Of a stretch of DNA of 64,000 nt, positions 21,888 through 33,229 are shown piece after piece. How positions within the stretch are numbered: the stretch's first letter is position 1; the number at the start of each line of letters is the position of its first letter. A program made the position numbers and the translations under genes. This stretch comes from Zea mays (taxonomy: Eukaryota; Streptophyta; Magnoliopsida; Poales; Poaceae). The stretch lies in contig NC_050096.1 of the NCBI RefSeq assembly GCF_902167145.1, positions 197,548,566 to 197,612,565 of the forward strand. The letters are read 5' to 3'. The notes under the pieces are model-generated. The model searched no databases and was not told the origin of the DNA. It saw only the letters and a program-made list of their open reading frames with translations.

Positions 21888-24800
21888 TTGCAGGTTTATG
21901 CATCCGGGGGTTCAAGCTGGATTATCGACAGCGGATGCACAAACCATATGACGGGGAAGAAGAAGATGTTCACCTCCTACGTCAAGAATAAGGATTCCCA
22001 AGATTCAATTATATTCGGTGACGGGAATCAAGGCAAGGTAAAAGGGCTAGGTAAAATTGCAATCTCCAATGAGCATTCTATCTCTAATGTGTTTCTAGTG
22101 GAGAGTCTTGGATATAACTTGCTATCTGTTAGTCAATTATGTCATATGGGGTATAACTGTCTATTTACAAATATAGATGTGTCTGTCTTTAGAAGATGTG
22201 ATGGTTCACTAGCTTTTAAGGGTGTATTAGACGGCAAGCTTTACCTAGTTGATTTTGCAAAAGAAGAGGCCGGTCTAGATGCATGTTTAATGGCTAAGAC
22301 TTGCATGGGCTGGCTGTGGCATCGCCGCTTAGCACATGTGGGGATGAAGAACCTCCACAAACTTCTAAAGGGAGAACATGTGATAGGTCTAACCAATGTT
22401 CAATTCGAAAAAGATAGACCTTGTGCAGCTTGTCAAGCAGGTAAACAAGTGGGAGGAGCACATCACAGCAAGAATGTGATGACCACTTCAAGACCCCTGG
22501 AGCTGCTGCATATGGACCTCTTCGGACCCGTCGCCTATCTGAGCATAGGAGGAAGTAAGTATGGTTTAGTTATGGTTGATGACTTTTCCCGCTTCACTTG
22601 GGTGTTCTTTTTGCAGGATAAGTCTGAAACCCAAGGGACCCTCAAGCGCTTCCTCAGGAGAGCTCAAAATGAGTTTGAGCTCAAGGTGAAGAAGATAAGG
22701 AGCGACAACGGGTCCGAGTTCAAGAACCTTCAAGTGGAGGAGTTTCTTGAGGAGGAAGGGATCAAGCACGAGTTCTCCGCTCCCTACACACCACAGCAAA
22801 ATGGTGTGGTAGAGAGGAAGAACAGGACGCTAATCGATATGGCGAGAACAATGCTTGGAGAATTCAAGACCCCCGAGTGTTTCTGGTCGGAAGCCGTGAA
22901 CACGGCTTGCCACGCCATCAACAGGGTCTACCTTCATCGCCTCCTCAAGAAGACTTCGTATGAGCTACTAACCGGTAACAAACCCAATGTATCGTACTTT
23001 CGTGTATTTGGGAGTAAATGCTACATCTTAGTGAAGAAGGGTAGGAACTCTAAATTTGCTCCCAAAGCTGTAGAAGGGTTTTTATTAGGTTATGACTCAA
23101 ATACAAAGGCGTATAGAGTCTTCAACAAATCATCGGGTTTGGTTGAAGTCTCTAGCGACGTTGTATTTGATGAGACTAATGGCTCTCCAAGAGAGCAAAT
23201 TGTTGATTGTGATGATGTAGATGAAGAAGATGTTCCGACGGCCGCTATACGAACCATGGCGATTGGGGAAGTGCGACCACAGGAACAATTGGAGCAAGAT
23301 CAACCTTCTTCCTTAACAATGGTGCATCCCCCAACTCAAGGCGATGAACAGGTCCATCAAAAGGAGGCGTATGATCAAGGGGGAGCACAAGATAATCATG
23401 TGTTGGAGGAAGAAGCGCAACCGGCACCTCCAACCCAAGTTCGAGCGGTGATTCAAAGGGATCATCCCGTCGACCAAATTCTGGGTGATATTAGCAAGGG
23501 AGTGACTACTCGGTCTCGATTAGTTAATTTTTGTGAACATTACTCTTTTGTCTCTTCTATTGAGCCTTTCAGGGTAGAAGAGGCCTTGCTAGATCCGGAT
23601 TGGGTGTTGGCCATGCAGGAGGAACTTAACAACTTCAAGCGTAATGAAGTTTGGACGCTGGTGCCTCGTCCCAAGCAAAATGTTGTGGGAACCAAGTGGG
23701 TGTTTCGCAACAAACAAGACGAGCACGGAGTGGTGACAAGGAACAAGGCTCGACTTGTGGCAAAAGGTTATGCCCAAGTCGCAGGTTTGGACTTTGAGGA
23801 GACTTTTGCTCCTGTGGCTAGGCTAGAGTCCATTCGTATCTTGCTAGCATATGCCGCTCACCATTCTTTCAGGTTGTTCCAAATGGATGTGAAGAGCGCT
23901 TTCCTCAACGGGCCAATAAAGGAGGAGGTATACGTGGAGCAACCCCCTGGCTTCGAGGATGAACGGTACCCCGACCACGTGTGTAAGCTCTCTAAGGCGC
24001 TCTATGGACTTAAGCAAGCCCCAAGAGCATGGTATGAATGCCTTAGAGATTTCTTAATTGCTAATGCTTTCAAGGTTGGGAAAGCCGATCCAACTCTTTT
24101 CACTAAGACATGTGATGGTGATTTGTTTGTGTGCCAAATTTATGTCGATGACATAATATTTGGTTCTACTAATAAAAAGTCTTGTGAAGATTTTAGCAGG
24201 GTGATGACGCAGAAATTCGAGATGTCAATGATGGGCGAGTTGAACTACTTCCTTGGGTTCCAAGTGAAGCAACTCAAGGACGGCACCTTCATCTCTCAAA
24301 CGAAGTACACGCAAGATCTGCTAAAGCGGTTTGAGATGAAGGACGCCAAGCCCGCAAAGACTCCGATGGGAACCGACGGACACACCGACCTCAACAAAGG
24401 AGGTAAGTCCGTTGATCAAAAAGCATACCGGTCAATGATAGGGTCATTACTTTACTTATGTGCTAGTAGACCGGATATTATGCTCAGCGTATGCATGTGT
24501 GCTAGATTTCAATCCGATCCTAGGGAGTGTCACTTAGTGGCGGTGAAGCGAATTCTTAGATATTTGGTTGCTACGCCTTGCTTCGGGCTCTGGTATCCAA
24601 AGGGGTCTACTTTTGACTTGATTGGATATTCAGACTCCGATTATGCTGGATGTAAGGTCGATAGGAAGAGTACATCGGGGACGTGCCAATTCTTAGGAAG
24701 GTCCCTGGTGTCATGGCATTCTAAGAAACAAACCTCCATTGCTCTATCCACCGCTGAGGCCGAGTATGTTGCCGCAGGACAGTGTTGCGCGCAACTACTT

Positions 24801-25094
24801 TGGATGAGGCAAACCCTCAGGGACTTTGGCTACAATCTGAGCAAAGTCCCACTCCTATGTGATAATGAGAGTGCTATCCGCATGGCGGAGAATCCTGTTG
24901 AGCACAGCCGCACAAAGCACATAGACATCCGGCATCACTTTCTGAGAGACCACCAGCAAAAGGGGGATATCGAAGTGTTTCATGTTAGCACCGAGAACCA
25001 GCTAGCTGATATCTTTACCAAGCCTCTAGATGAGAAGACCTTTTGCAGGCTGCGTAGTGAGCTAAATGTCTTAGATTCGCGGAACCTGGATTGA
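21888..25094 (+). CDS. D pol polyprotein, full length (1068 aa)
   Basis: Aspartic protease [10 protein letters not shown] is at residues 14-23. The integrase zinc region is H145, H150, C179, C182, with integrase core D210, D273 and E309 (D,D35,E). RT carries YVDD at about 752-755. RNase H shows the [19 protein letters not shown] and LLCDNESA segments, followed by the conserved tail KPLDEKTF. No stop interrupts it. The first reported codon is TTG; the frame is +1 relative to gag and is open back to about 21840. How ribosomes enter pol is discussed in the findings. It is the only complete pol in the window. Confidence 0.93.
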   Translation: MQVYASGGSSWIIDSGCTNHMTGKKKMFTSYVKNKDSQDSIIFGDGNQGKVKGLGKIAISNEHSISNVFLVESLGYNLLSVSQLCHMGYNCLFTNIDVSVFRRCDGSLAFKGVLDGKLYLVDFAKEEAGLDACLMAKTCMGWLWHRRLAHVGMKNLHKLLKGEHVIGLTNVQFEKDRPCAACQAGKQVGGAHHSKNVMTTSRPLELLHMDLFGPVAYLSIGGSKYGLVMVDDFSRFTWVFFLQDKSETQGTLKRFLRRAQNEFELKVKKIRSDNGSEFKNLQVEEFLEEEGIKHEFSAPYTPQQNGVVERKNRTLIDMARTMLGEFKTPECFWSEAVNTACHAINRVYLHRLLKKTSYELLTGNKPNVSYFRVFGSKCYILVKKGRNSKFAPKAVEGFLLGYDSNTKAYRVFNKSSGLVEVSSDVVFDETNGSPREQIVDCDDVDEEDVPTAAIRTMAIGEVRPQEQLEQDQPSSLTMVHPPTQGDEQVHQKEAYDQGGAQDNHVLEEEAQPAPPTQVRAVIQRDHPVDQILGDISKGVTTRSRLVNFCEHYSFVSSIEPFRVEEALLDPDWVLAMQEELNNFKRNEVWTLVPRPKQNVVGTKWVFRNKQDEHGVVTRNKARLVAKGYAQVAGLDFEETFAPVARLESIRILLAYAAHHSFRLFQMDVKSAFLNGPIKEEVYVEQPPGFEDERYPDHVCKLSKALYGLKQAPRAWYECLRDFLIANAFKVGKADPTLFTKTCDGDLFVCQIYVDDIIFGSTNKKSCEDFSRVMTQKFEMSMMGELNYFLGFQVKQLKDGTFISQTKYTQDLLKRFEMKDAKPAKTPMGTDGHTDLNKGGKSVDQKAYRSMIGSLLYLCASRPDIMLSVCMCARFQSDPRECHLVAVKRILRYLVATPCFGLWYPKGSTFDLIGYSDSDYAGCKVDRKSTSGTCQFLGRSLVSWHSKKQTSIALSTAEAEYVAAGQCCAQLLWMRQTLRDFGYNLSKVPLLCDNESAIRMAENPVEHSRTKHIDIRHHFLRDHQQKGDIEVFHVSTENQLADIFTKPLDEKTFCRLRSELNVLDSRNLD

Positions 25095-25901
25095 ACTGTA
25101 GCATACATGTGTTTATGCCTTTGATCATGTTCATTCTGCATTTTGTTGCTTATTGTGGTGCTCAAGTTGTACAAACACTCCCTGGACCTCACAAGTCCGT
25201 TGCAAAGTGATGCACATGTTTAGGGGGAGATGTGTTACAACTTGACCCTTTGAGACTAACCATATGCTTGAGTTTGCTTGATTTAGTCTCGAAGGAGAAT
25301 TGAAAGGGAAAAGGTGGACTTGGACCATGAAAGACTTCCACTGCACTCCGATGAGAGGGTAACTTATTCCAAGTTCATCTCATGAACTCTTATTGCCATT
25401 TGCTCTTAATTGATGACTTTGGTGAGGCAATGGGGTTAAAGGGCCAAAATTGATCCCGTTTTGGTGCTTGATGCCAAAGGGGGAGAAAATAAAGGCCAAA
25501 GCAATAAATGGATCAGCTACCACTTGAGAGATTTGAAAATAGGAGAGTAAAGCTTTTGGTTTGTCAAAACTAAGCTTTTGGTTTGTCAAAACTCTTTCAT
25601 ATCTTTTGTATCAAAAGTTGGCTTCTTGTGGGGAGAAGTAGTGATTATGGGAAAGAGGGGGAGTTTTTGAAATCTTTGATCAATCTCTTATGGAATGACT
25701 CTCTTTATGCTTCAACATGTGTGTTTGACTTAGAGATAGAGATTTGAGTTTGATTTGCAAAAACAAACCAAGTGGTGGCAAAGGATGATCCATATATGCC
25801 AAAAACGAATCAAAATAAATTTGAAGTTTATTTGAAGTGATTTTGCACTTGTTCTAGTTGCTTTATGTTGTGTTGGCATAAATCACCAAAAAGGGGGAGA
25901 T
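25095..25901 (+). other. D 3' noncoding region with four polypurine tracts
   Basis: No gene. Purine tracts with a GGGGGAG core lie at about 25222-25231, 25477-25486, 25655-25664 and 25889-25900, the last adjoining the 3' LTR. A sequence resembling the LTR start, TTGAAAGGGAAAAGG, occurs at about 25299-25313. Confidence 0.7.
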
Positions 25902-27185
25902 TGAAAGGGAAATGTGCCCTTGGGCCATTTCTAAGTATTTTGGTGATTGAGTGCAAACACAAGTGCTCAAATGTGAATCTATGCCCATGGGTGAACAAAG
26001 TGCAAATCACAATTAAAGGTATGTTTCTAAGCCTTAGTACATTGGTTTTGTGTACTAATATACTTGTCTAAGTATTAGAAACAGAGAGAAGAAGAAAAGA
26101 GAAGAGATGGAGAAAGACTTGGCTGTGTACAGCCAAGACTCAGCTCGGTCTGGCACACCGGACTGTCCGGTGGTGCATCGGACAGTGTCCGGTGCGCCAG
26201 GCTGACTCGGCGTGAAAAGGCTGCTCTCGGGAATTCGCCGACGGCGTACAGCTAAAATTCACCGGACTGTCCGGTGTGCACCAGACTGTCCGGTGAGCCA
26301 ACGGTCGGCCGAGCCAACGGTCGGCCGCGGGATCTGCGCGCGACACGTGGCCGGGCCAACGGTCGGAAGGGGGCACCGGACTGTCCGGTGTGCACCGGAC
26401 TGTCCGGTGCGCCAACAGCTCCCAGATCTGCAACGGTCAGCAACGGTCGGCTGTGCCGTTTATGGAAAGAAATCGAGCACCGGACAGTGTCCGGTGTGCA
26501 CCGGACTGTCCGGTGCACCCGACGACAGAAGGCAGGGATGGCCTTCCAGATTTGTTCTCAACGGCTCCTAGCTGCCTTAGGGCTATAAAAGGGACCCCTA
26601 GGCGCATGGAGGAGTAGACCAAGCATTCCTACAACATTCCTAAGCACCAAGACATCGATTCCGCGCATTTGATTCATTGTGATAGCATCTAGAGCTCTTG
26701 TTGAGTTGTGAACTCATTGAGTTGTGTTGCGAGCTCTTGTTGCAACTTGTGTGCGTGTTGTTGCTCTGATCTTTTGAAGTCTTGTGTGCGTTGCTCATTT
26801 CCCCCCTTACTCCGTATTTCTTTGTGAATCTCAAGTGTAAGGGCGAGAGACTCCAAGTTGTGGAGATTCCTCGCAAACGGGATATTGAAAGGCAAAGCAA
26901 ACACCGTGGTATTCAAGTTGGTCTTTGGACCGCTTGAGAGGGGTTGATTGCAACCCTCGTTCGTTGGGACGCCACAACGTGGAGTAGGCAAGCGTTGGTC
27001 TTGGCCGAACCACGGGATAAACCACTGTGTCATCTCTGTGTTTGATCTCTTGTGGTATTGTGTTTTGTTGAGACTCCTCTCTAGCCACTTGGCAATTGTT
27101 GTGCTAACACTTAACAAGTTTTTGTGGCTATAAGTTTAAGTTTCACAGGATCACCTATTCACCCCCCCCCCTCTAGGTGCTCTCA
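25902..27185 (+). repeat. D 3' LTR (1284 bp)
   Basis: Nearly identical to the 5' LTR. Differences seen by eye are all C/T or G/A: near 26168, 26283, 26416, 26475, 26579 and 26961. There is also a longer C run before CTCTAGG. The TATA box is at about 26584-26590. GGAGT follows at 27186-27190. Confidence 0.93.
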
Positions 27186-28535
27186 GGAGTCCTTCGGTGA
27201 CGGCGATGTTGGTGGCGTCCTCGTCGGAGGAGGAGTCGGTGGAGCTCTCGTCGGAGTTCCACTCCCGGCAAACATGGGCATCGCTGCCCTTCTTCTTGTA
27301 GTACCTCTTCTTTTCTCTCCTCTTTCCCTTCTTGTCGTCGCCCCTGTCACTATCACTTGATAATGGACATTTTGCGATAAAATGACCGGGCTTACCAAAC
27401 TTGTAGCAAACATTCTTGGAACGGGGCTTGTAGTCTCTCCCCTTCCGTTGCTTGAGGATTTGGCGGAAGCTCTTGATGATGAGCGCCATCTCCTCATTGT
27501 CGAGCTTGGAGGCGTCGATGGGGACCCTACTAGGTGTGGAGTCTTCTTTCTTCTCCTCCGTTGCCTTGAATGCAATGGGTTGTACATCGGGTGTGGAGGA
27601 GGCGCCTCGCTCGATGATTTGTTTAGAGCCTTTGATCATTAGTTCAAAGCTCACAAACTTTCCTATGACTTCCTCGGGAGACATTAGTGTATATCTAGGA
27701 TCACCACGAATTAATTGAACTTACGTAGGGTTAAGGAAAATGAGTGATCTAAGAATAACCTTGACCATTTCATGGTCATCCCATTTGATGCTCCCGAGGT
27801 TGCGCACTTAGTTTACCAAGGTCTTGAGTCGGTTGTACATCGCTTGTGGCTCCTCCCCTTGGTGAAGCATGAAACGACCGAGCTCCCCCTCGATCGTCTC
27901 CCGTTTGGTGATCTTGGTCACCTCATCTCCTTCGTGAGCGGACTGAGCACGTCCCAAATCTCCTTTGTGCTCTTCAACCCTTGCACCTTATTATACTCCT
28001 CTCGACTTAGAGAGGCGAGGAGTACAGTAGTGGCTTGGGAGTTGGAGTGTTGGATTTGTTCGACCTCCTCTGAGTCGTAATCCTTGTCTCCCTTCTTTGG
28101 TACCTGCGCTCCATACTCAACAATATCCCATATGCTTTTGTGGAGTGAGGTTAGGTGATGCCTCATTTTATCACTCCACATAGAATAATCTTCACCTTCA
28201 AGCATAGGGGGTTTGCCTAATGGAACGGAAAGTAATGGAGTGCGTTTTGAAATACGAGAATAGCGAAGGGGCATCTTACTATACTTCTTGCGCTCATGGC
28301 GCTTAGAAGTGGCGGATGCCGATTCCGAGCCGGAGGTTGAGGGTGACGAAGAGTCGGTCTCATAGTAGACCACCTTCTTCATCTTCTTCTTCTTGTCACC
28401 CTTTCGTTGGGACTTGATGGAGGAAGAGGATTTCTCCTTGTGCTTGTAGGCGGACTCCCTTGAGTGTGTTCTCCCCGAGCTTGCGGACTTGTCGCCGGTC
28501 CCGATCTCCCTCTTGGCATGATCTCCCGACATCAC
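27186..28535 (-). pseudogene. C gag, N-terminal half
   Basis: The start MMSGDHAKREIGTG at 28535 opens a Ji-type gag with a lysine-rich N-terminus and the PLGKPPMLEG and MWSDKMRHHL segments. It is open for 205 residues to about 27918. After frame breaks it resumes at 27684-27191. The zinc knuckle reads CYKFGKPGHFIAKC, so its second cysteine is phenylalanine and zinc binding should be lost. The right target-site copy of D (GGAGT) forms the new end of this half. Confidence 0.88.
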
Positions 28536-28580
28536 TTCGAGCGGTTAGGCTCTAATGAAGCACCGAGCTCTGATACCAAT

Positions 28581-29786
28581 TGAAAGTCACCTAGAGGGGG
28601 GGTGAATAGGGTGAATCTGAAATTTACAAACTTTAAGCACAACTACAAGCCGGGGTTAGCGTTAGAAATATAAACGAGTCCGAAAGAGAGGGCAAAACAA
28701 ATCACAAGCAAATAAGGCGGATGACACGGTGATTTATTTTACCGAGGTTCGGTTCTTGCAAACCTACTCCCCGTTGAGGTGGTCACAAAGATCAGGTCTC
28801 TTTCAACCCTTTCCCTCTCTCAAACGGTCATCTAGACCGAGTGAGCCTTTCTCTTCAATCAAATGGGACACTAAGTCCGCTACAAGGACCACAACAACTT
28901 GGTGTCTCTTGTTTTGATTACAAGTGAATTGAGCACAAGAATTAGAGGAAGAAGAAAAGCAATCCAAGCGCAAGAGCTCAAATGAACACAAGTCTCTCTC
29001 TCACTAGCCGCTATTTGATTGGAATGATCTTTAGACTTGGGAGAGGATTTGATATCTTTGTTTGTGTCTTGTATTGAATGCTATAGCTCTTGTATGAGGT
29101 GTGAAGGCTGAAAACTTGGATGCAATGAATGGTGGGTGGTTGGGGTATTTATAGCCCCAACCACCAAACTAGCCATTTGGTGGAGGCTGCTGTCGTATGG
29201 CACACCAGACAGTCCAGTGCGCCACCGGACACTGTCCGGTGCGCCAGCCACGTCACCCGGCCGTTAGGTTCTGACCATTGGAGCTTCTGACAGCTGGGCC
29301 ACCGGACAGTCCGGTGGTGCACCGGACAGTCACTGTTCACTGTCAGGTGCGCCTTCTGGCTCTGCTCTGACTTCTGCGCTCACTGTAGCGCATTAACTGC
29401 TCTCTGCAGACGACCGTTGGCGCGAAGTAGTCGTTGCTCCGCTGGCACACCGGACAGTCCGGTGCTACATCGGACAGTCCGGTGAATTATAGCGGAGCGG
29501 CTCCCAGAATTCCCGAAGGTGAGCAGTTCAGAGTTTGGTTCCCTCGTGCACCGGACACTGTCCGGTGGCACACCAGACAGTCCGGTACACCAGACCAGGG
29601 AACACTTCGGTTGTCTTTTGCTCCTTTTATTTGAACCCTTTCTTGGTCTTTTTATTGGTTTGTTGTGAACCTTTGACACCTGTAGAACTCATAATCTAGA
29701 GCAAACTAGTTAGTCCAATTTATTTGTGTTGGGCAATTCAACCACCAAAATCAATTAGGAAAAGGTGTAAGCCTATTTACCTTTCA
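28581..29786 (-). repeat. C 5' LTR (1206 bp)
   Basis: Minus strand from TGAAAGGTAAATAGGC at 29786 to CTAGGTGACTTTCA at 28581. The primer binding site ATTGGTATCAGAGC lies at about 28567-28580. A TATA box (TATAAATA on the minus strand) is at about 29146-29153. Palindromic units lie at about 29200-29590. CCATG (29787-29791) is the surviving target-site flank. Confidence 0.88.
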
Positions 29787-31019
29787 CCATGACTTCAAGC
29801 TTTATCAAATGGACGTGAAAAGTACCTTCCTCAATGGACCAATCAAGGAAGAGGTCTATGTTGAGCAACCTCCCGGCTTTGAAGATAGTGAGTACCCTAA
29901 CCATGTGTATAAACTCTCTAAGGCGCTTTATGGGCTCAAACAAGCCCCAAGAGCATGGTATAAATGCCTAAGAGATTTCCTTATCACTAATGGCTTCAAA
30001 GTCGGAAATGCTGATCCTACACTCTTTACTAAGACCATTGAAAATGATTTGTTTGTATGCCAAATTTATGTTGATGATATCATATTTGGGTCTACTAACA
30101 AATCTACTTGTGAAGAGTTTAGTAGGATTATGATTCAAAAATTCGAGATGTCTATGATGGGGGAGTTGAAGTATTTTCTAGGATTTCAAGTTAAGCAACT
30201 CCAAGAGGGCACCTTCATCAGCCAAACCAAGTATTTACAAGACATACTTACCAAGTTTGGAATGAAGGATGCTAAGCCTATCAAGACACCCATGGGAACA
30301 AATGGGCATCTCGACCTCGACACGGGAGGTAAGTCTGTAGATCAAAAGGTATATCAGTCGATGATAGGATCTTTACTCTATTTATGTGCATCTCGACCGA
30401 ATATTATGCTTTCTGTATGCATGTGTGCAAGGTTCCAAGCCGATCCTAAGGAAGTTCACCTTAGGGCCGTAAAAAGAATCATGAGATATTTAGTTTATAC
30501 TCCTAAGTTTGGTCTTTGGTACCCCAAGGGGATCCACCTTTGATTTAATAGGATATTCATATGTTGATTGGGCAGGGTGTAAAATTGATAGGAAGAGCAC
30601 ATCAGGGACTTGTCAGTTTCTAGGGAGATCCCTGATGTCTTGGGCTTCAAAAAACAAAACTTAGTAGCTCTTTCTACCGTGGAAGCCGAGTACATTGCCG
30701 CAGGCCATTGTTGCGCGCAATTGCTTTGGATGAGGCAAACCATCAGGGACTATGGCTACAAATTGAGCAAAGTCCCTCTCCTATGTGACAATGAGAGTGC
30801 ACTCCGCATGGCGGATAATCCCGTTGAACACAGTCGCACTAAGCACATAGCCATTCAGTATCACTTTTTGAGGGATCACCAACAAAGGGGGATATCGAGA
30901 TTGCGTATGTTAGCACAAAAGAACAATTAGCCGATATCTTTACCAAACCTTTAGATGAGAAAACCTTTACCAAACTTAGGAATGAGCTAAACATTCTTGA
31001 TTCTAGAAACTTTGATTGA
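29787..31019 (+). pseudogene. A pol fragment: RT and RNase H
   Basis: It resumes element A in the middle of RT at the [12 protein letters not shown] segment. RT has YVDD near 30069-30080. A one-base change near 30530 (the GGGGATCC run) breaks the frame after the GLWYPKG segment. RNase H then continues with the [26 protein letters not shown] and LLCDNESA segments, with further breaks near 30650 and 30885. It ends ILDSRNFD at 31019. It cannot encode functional polymerase. Confidence 0.9.
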
Positions 31020-31826
31020 AACTTTGCACACATAGCTCATTTATATACCTTTAATCATATCTCTTTTATGTCTATGACTAATATGTTTTCAAGTTTATTC
31101 CTATGCTACGTCGTAGATTGAAAGGGAAATAGAGTCTTCGGCGAAGACAAGGCTTCCACTCCACTCTATCGGTATTATTTACCCTTTGTCGTCACTCCAA
31201 ACCACTCTCCACTATTGGTATAATCTTCACTCATATTTATTTGTACCATTGGGAAAAAGTAAGAGGGCTCACAAAGTCTCTGTTTTTGGCGATTAATGCC
31301 AAAGGGGAGAAAATATAGCCTAAAGCAAAAGGACCGCACCACCACCAATTTCAAATTTTTCGAAATAAAGCTTTCAATTGGTATCCATATTTCAAATTGA
31401 TATATTTAGAGAAGGATTATTTCAATTGGTATATAAATCTCTTTCATATTGGTAAAACCCTCTTGAACACTAAGAGGAGAATTTCATCTAGGGGAGTTTT
31501 GTGTAAGTCAAAGGAAAAGCATTTGAAACAGGGGGACAAAATTTCAAATCTTGAAAATGCTTCTTGCAATCTTATTTATATACATTTGACTATTTGCAAA
31601 AAGACTTTGAAAAGATTTTCCAAAAGAATTAGCAAAAACAAAACAAGTGGTGCAAATATGGTCCAAAATGATAAATAAAAGAAAGCAATCCATGCATATC
31701 TAGTAAAAGTAAAAATTGGTTTAATTACAAGCAACCTTTGCACTTGCCTTATACAAACTAGTTCAATTCTGCACTTATATATTTTCTTTGGTTTGTGTTG
31801 GCATCAATCACCAAAAAAGGGGAGAT
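31020..31826 (+). other. A 3' noncoding region
   Basis: No gene is seen. It matches the layout of C's 3' region, including a segment shared with G at 58650-58740 (the GCGAAGACAAGGCTTCCACTC region). The final polypurine tract AAAAAAGGGGAGAT adjoins the 3' LTR at 31813-31826. Confidence 0.6.
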
Positions 31827-33019
31827 TGAAAGGGAAATAGGGTCAAACCTTTTCCTAAATGATTTTGGTGGTTGAAATGCCCAACACAAATAATTTGATT
31901 AACTAGTTTGCTCTAGATTATATATTCTACAGGTGCCAAAGGTTCATCACAAACCAATAAAAAGATCAAAGTTAGGGTTCAAAAGAAAGGAGCAAAAGAA
32001 ACCGAAGAGAACCCTGGTCTGGCGCACCGGACAGTGTCCGGTGCACCAGGGGTGATCGACTCAAACTCTTCACCTTCGGGTTTCTGGAGAGCCGCTCCGC
32101 TATAATTCACCGGACTGTCCGGTGTGGCACCGAACTGTCCGGTGCACCAAGCAGAGCAACGGCTAACAGCGCAACGGTCGTCTGCAAAAGGATGAATAGT
32201 GCCTGAACAGTGCGCGCAGAAGTCAGAGCAAGCGTCAGAGGCGCCCCGGACACCGAACAGTAGCTGTCCGGTGCGGCACCGGACTGTCCGGTGCCCCAAG
32301 ATGTCAAAGCTCCAACGGTCGAAACCGTCAGAACCCTAACGGTTGGGTGACGTGGCTAGCGCACCGGACAGTGTTCAGTGGCGCACCGGACTATCCGGTG
32401 CGCCCATCAATAGACAGCCTCCCCAACGGTTGGTTTGGTGGTTGGGGCTATAAATACCCCCAACCACCACCACTCCAAGCATCCAAGTTTTTCAGACATC
32501 TCATTCAATACAAGAGCTAGTGCAATCAATACAAGACACAATTCAAAAGAATCAAAGCCTCTCCAAGTCTCAAATACAATCCAAACACCTAGTGACTAGA
32601 GAGAGTTTTGCTCGTGTTCTTTGAGCTCTTGTTCTTGGATCACTTTCTTCTTCCCTATTCTTGTTCTTCAAAGCACTTGTAATCAAAGCAAGAGACACCA
32701 ATTGTGTGGTGGTCCTTGTGGGGTCTAAGTGACCCGTTTGATTAAGGATAAAGCTCACTCGGTCTAGGTGACCGTTTGAGAGAGGGAAAGGGTTGAAAGA
32801 CACCCGATCTTTGTAATCACCTCAACAGGGACTAGGTTCTTTGGAACCGAACCTCGGTAAAACAAATCACTGTGTCATCCGCTCTATTTCTTTGGTTGAC
32901 TTGTTTTCCTCTCTCTTTCGGACTTGGTTTTATTTATAACGCTAACCCGGGCTTGTAGTTGTGCTTTAAGTTTGTAAATTTCAGTTTCCGCCTATTCACC
33001 CCCCTCTAGGCGACTTTCA
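31827..33019 (+). repeat. A 3' LTR (1193 bp)
   Basis: TGAAAGGGAAATAGGGTC to GGCGACTTTCA. The TATA box is at about 32449-32456. It contains the roughly 20 bp palindrome unit near 32360-32380 that is missing in the 5' copy. GAAAC (33020-33024) follows. Confidence 0.9.
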
Positions 33020-33229
33020 GAAACCCAACACCATAAGATTTATATAATGGGCTCCCTTCTGCCTTGTTCTATAAAAGGAAAAAGGAGAGTTTTGGTTCAA
33101 GACAAAGCCAACAAGCGGACAACTGTAGTCCATGAAGTATCGCTCCACCCACTTTCTGAACCAGAGGCTTAAACCCCCCTCAACTTTGTTTATTATCCGC
33201 CCCCATTGCAAATCGAGTGTAGGGTATAC
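33020..33229. other. Unassigned flank, possibly old LTR sequence
   Basis: Lies between A and F. Together with 37821-37960 it forms a once-continuous stretch that reads like eroded Gypsy-type LTR sequence (the ACTAATATAAAAATCTTGTG segment after 37850), but this is a weak impression. The last five bases TATAC (33225-33229) are F's left target-site duplication. Confidence 0.35.

Larger units (their letters stand above)
17869..27185 (+). mobile_element. D: near-complete young Opie-like Sirevirus
   Basis: Bounded by LTRs 17869-19150 and 25902-27185 and flanked by GGAGT on both sides (17864-17868, 27186-27190). It has gag with one break, a full-length pol of 1068 residues, a primer binding site and polypurine tracts. 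By eye the LTRs differ at about six positions plus a 2-base C-run difference, so it is the youngest complete element here. An additional 302 bp block lies between the LTR and gag. B and E1, which share the family, do not have it. Confidence 0.93.
4331..29786 (-). mobile_element. C: Ji-like Sirevirus inserted in A, carrying B and D
   Basis: In minus-strand order the parts are 5' LTR 28581-29786, gag N-terminal half 27186-28535, and gag C-terminal half 16579-17863. Then come pol about 13390-16560, 3' noncoding 12530-13390, and a 3' LTR in two parts (12213-12529 and 4331-5055). D splits the gag and B splits the 3' LTR. The outermost 150 bp or so of the 3' LTR are deleted at the junction with A, so only the right-hand target-site base group (CCATG, 29787-29791) survives. 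All coding parts are broken. Confidence 0.85.
2407..33019 (+). mobile_element. A: outer Ji-like Sirevirus, split and internally deleted
   Basis: The pieces in order are 5' LTR 2407-3580, primer binding site, gag fragment 3626 to about 4330, then the inserted element C with its own passengers. They resume with pol fragment 29787-31019, 3' noncoding 31020-31826 and 3' LTR 31827-33019. Flanks are GGAAC (2402-2406) and GAAAC (33020-33024), a target-site duplication with one G/A difference. The Ji-like call comes from the LTR start TGAAAGGGAAATAGGGTC and end GGCGACTTTCA. Gag C-terminus, protease, integrase and the start of RT are missing, removed by a deletion that also took about 150 bp of C. Confidence 0.85.
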
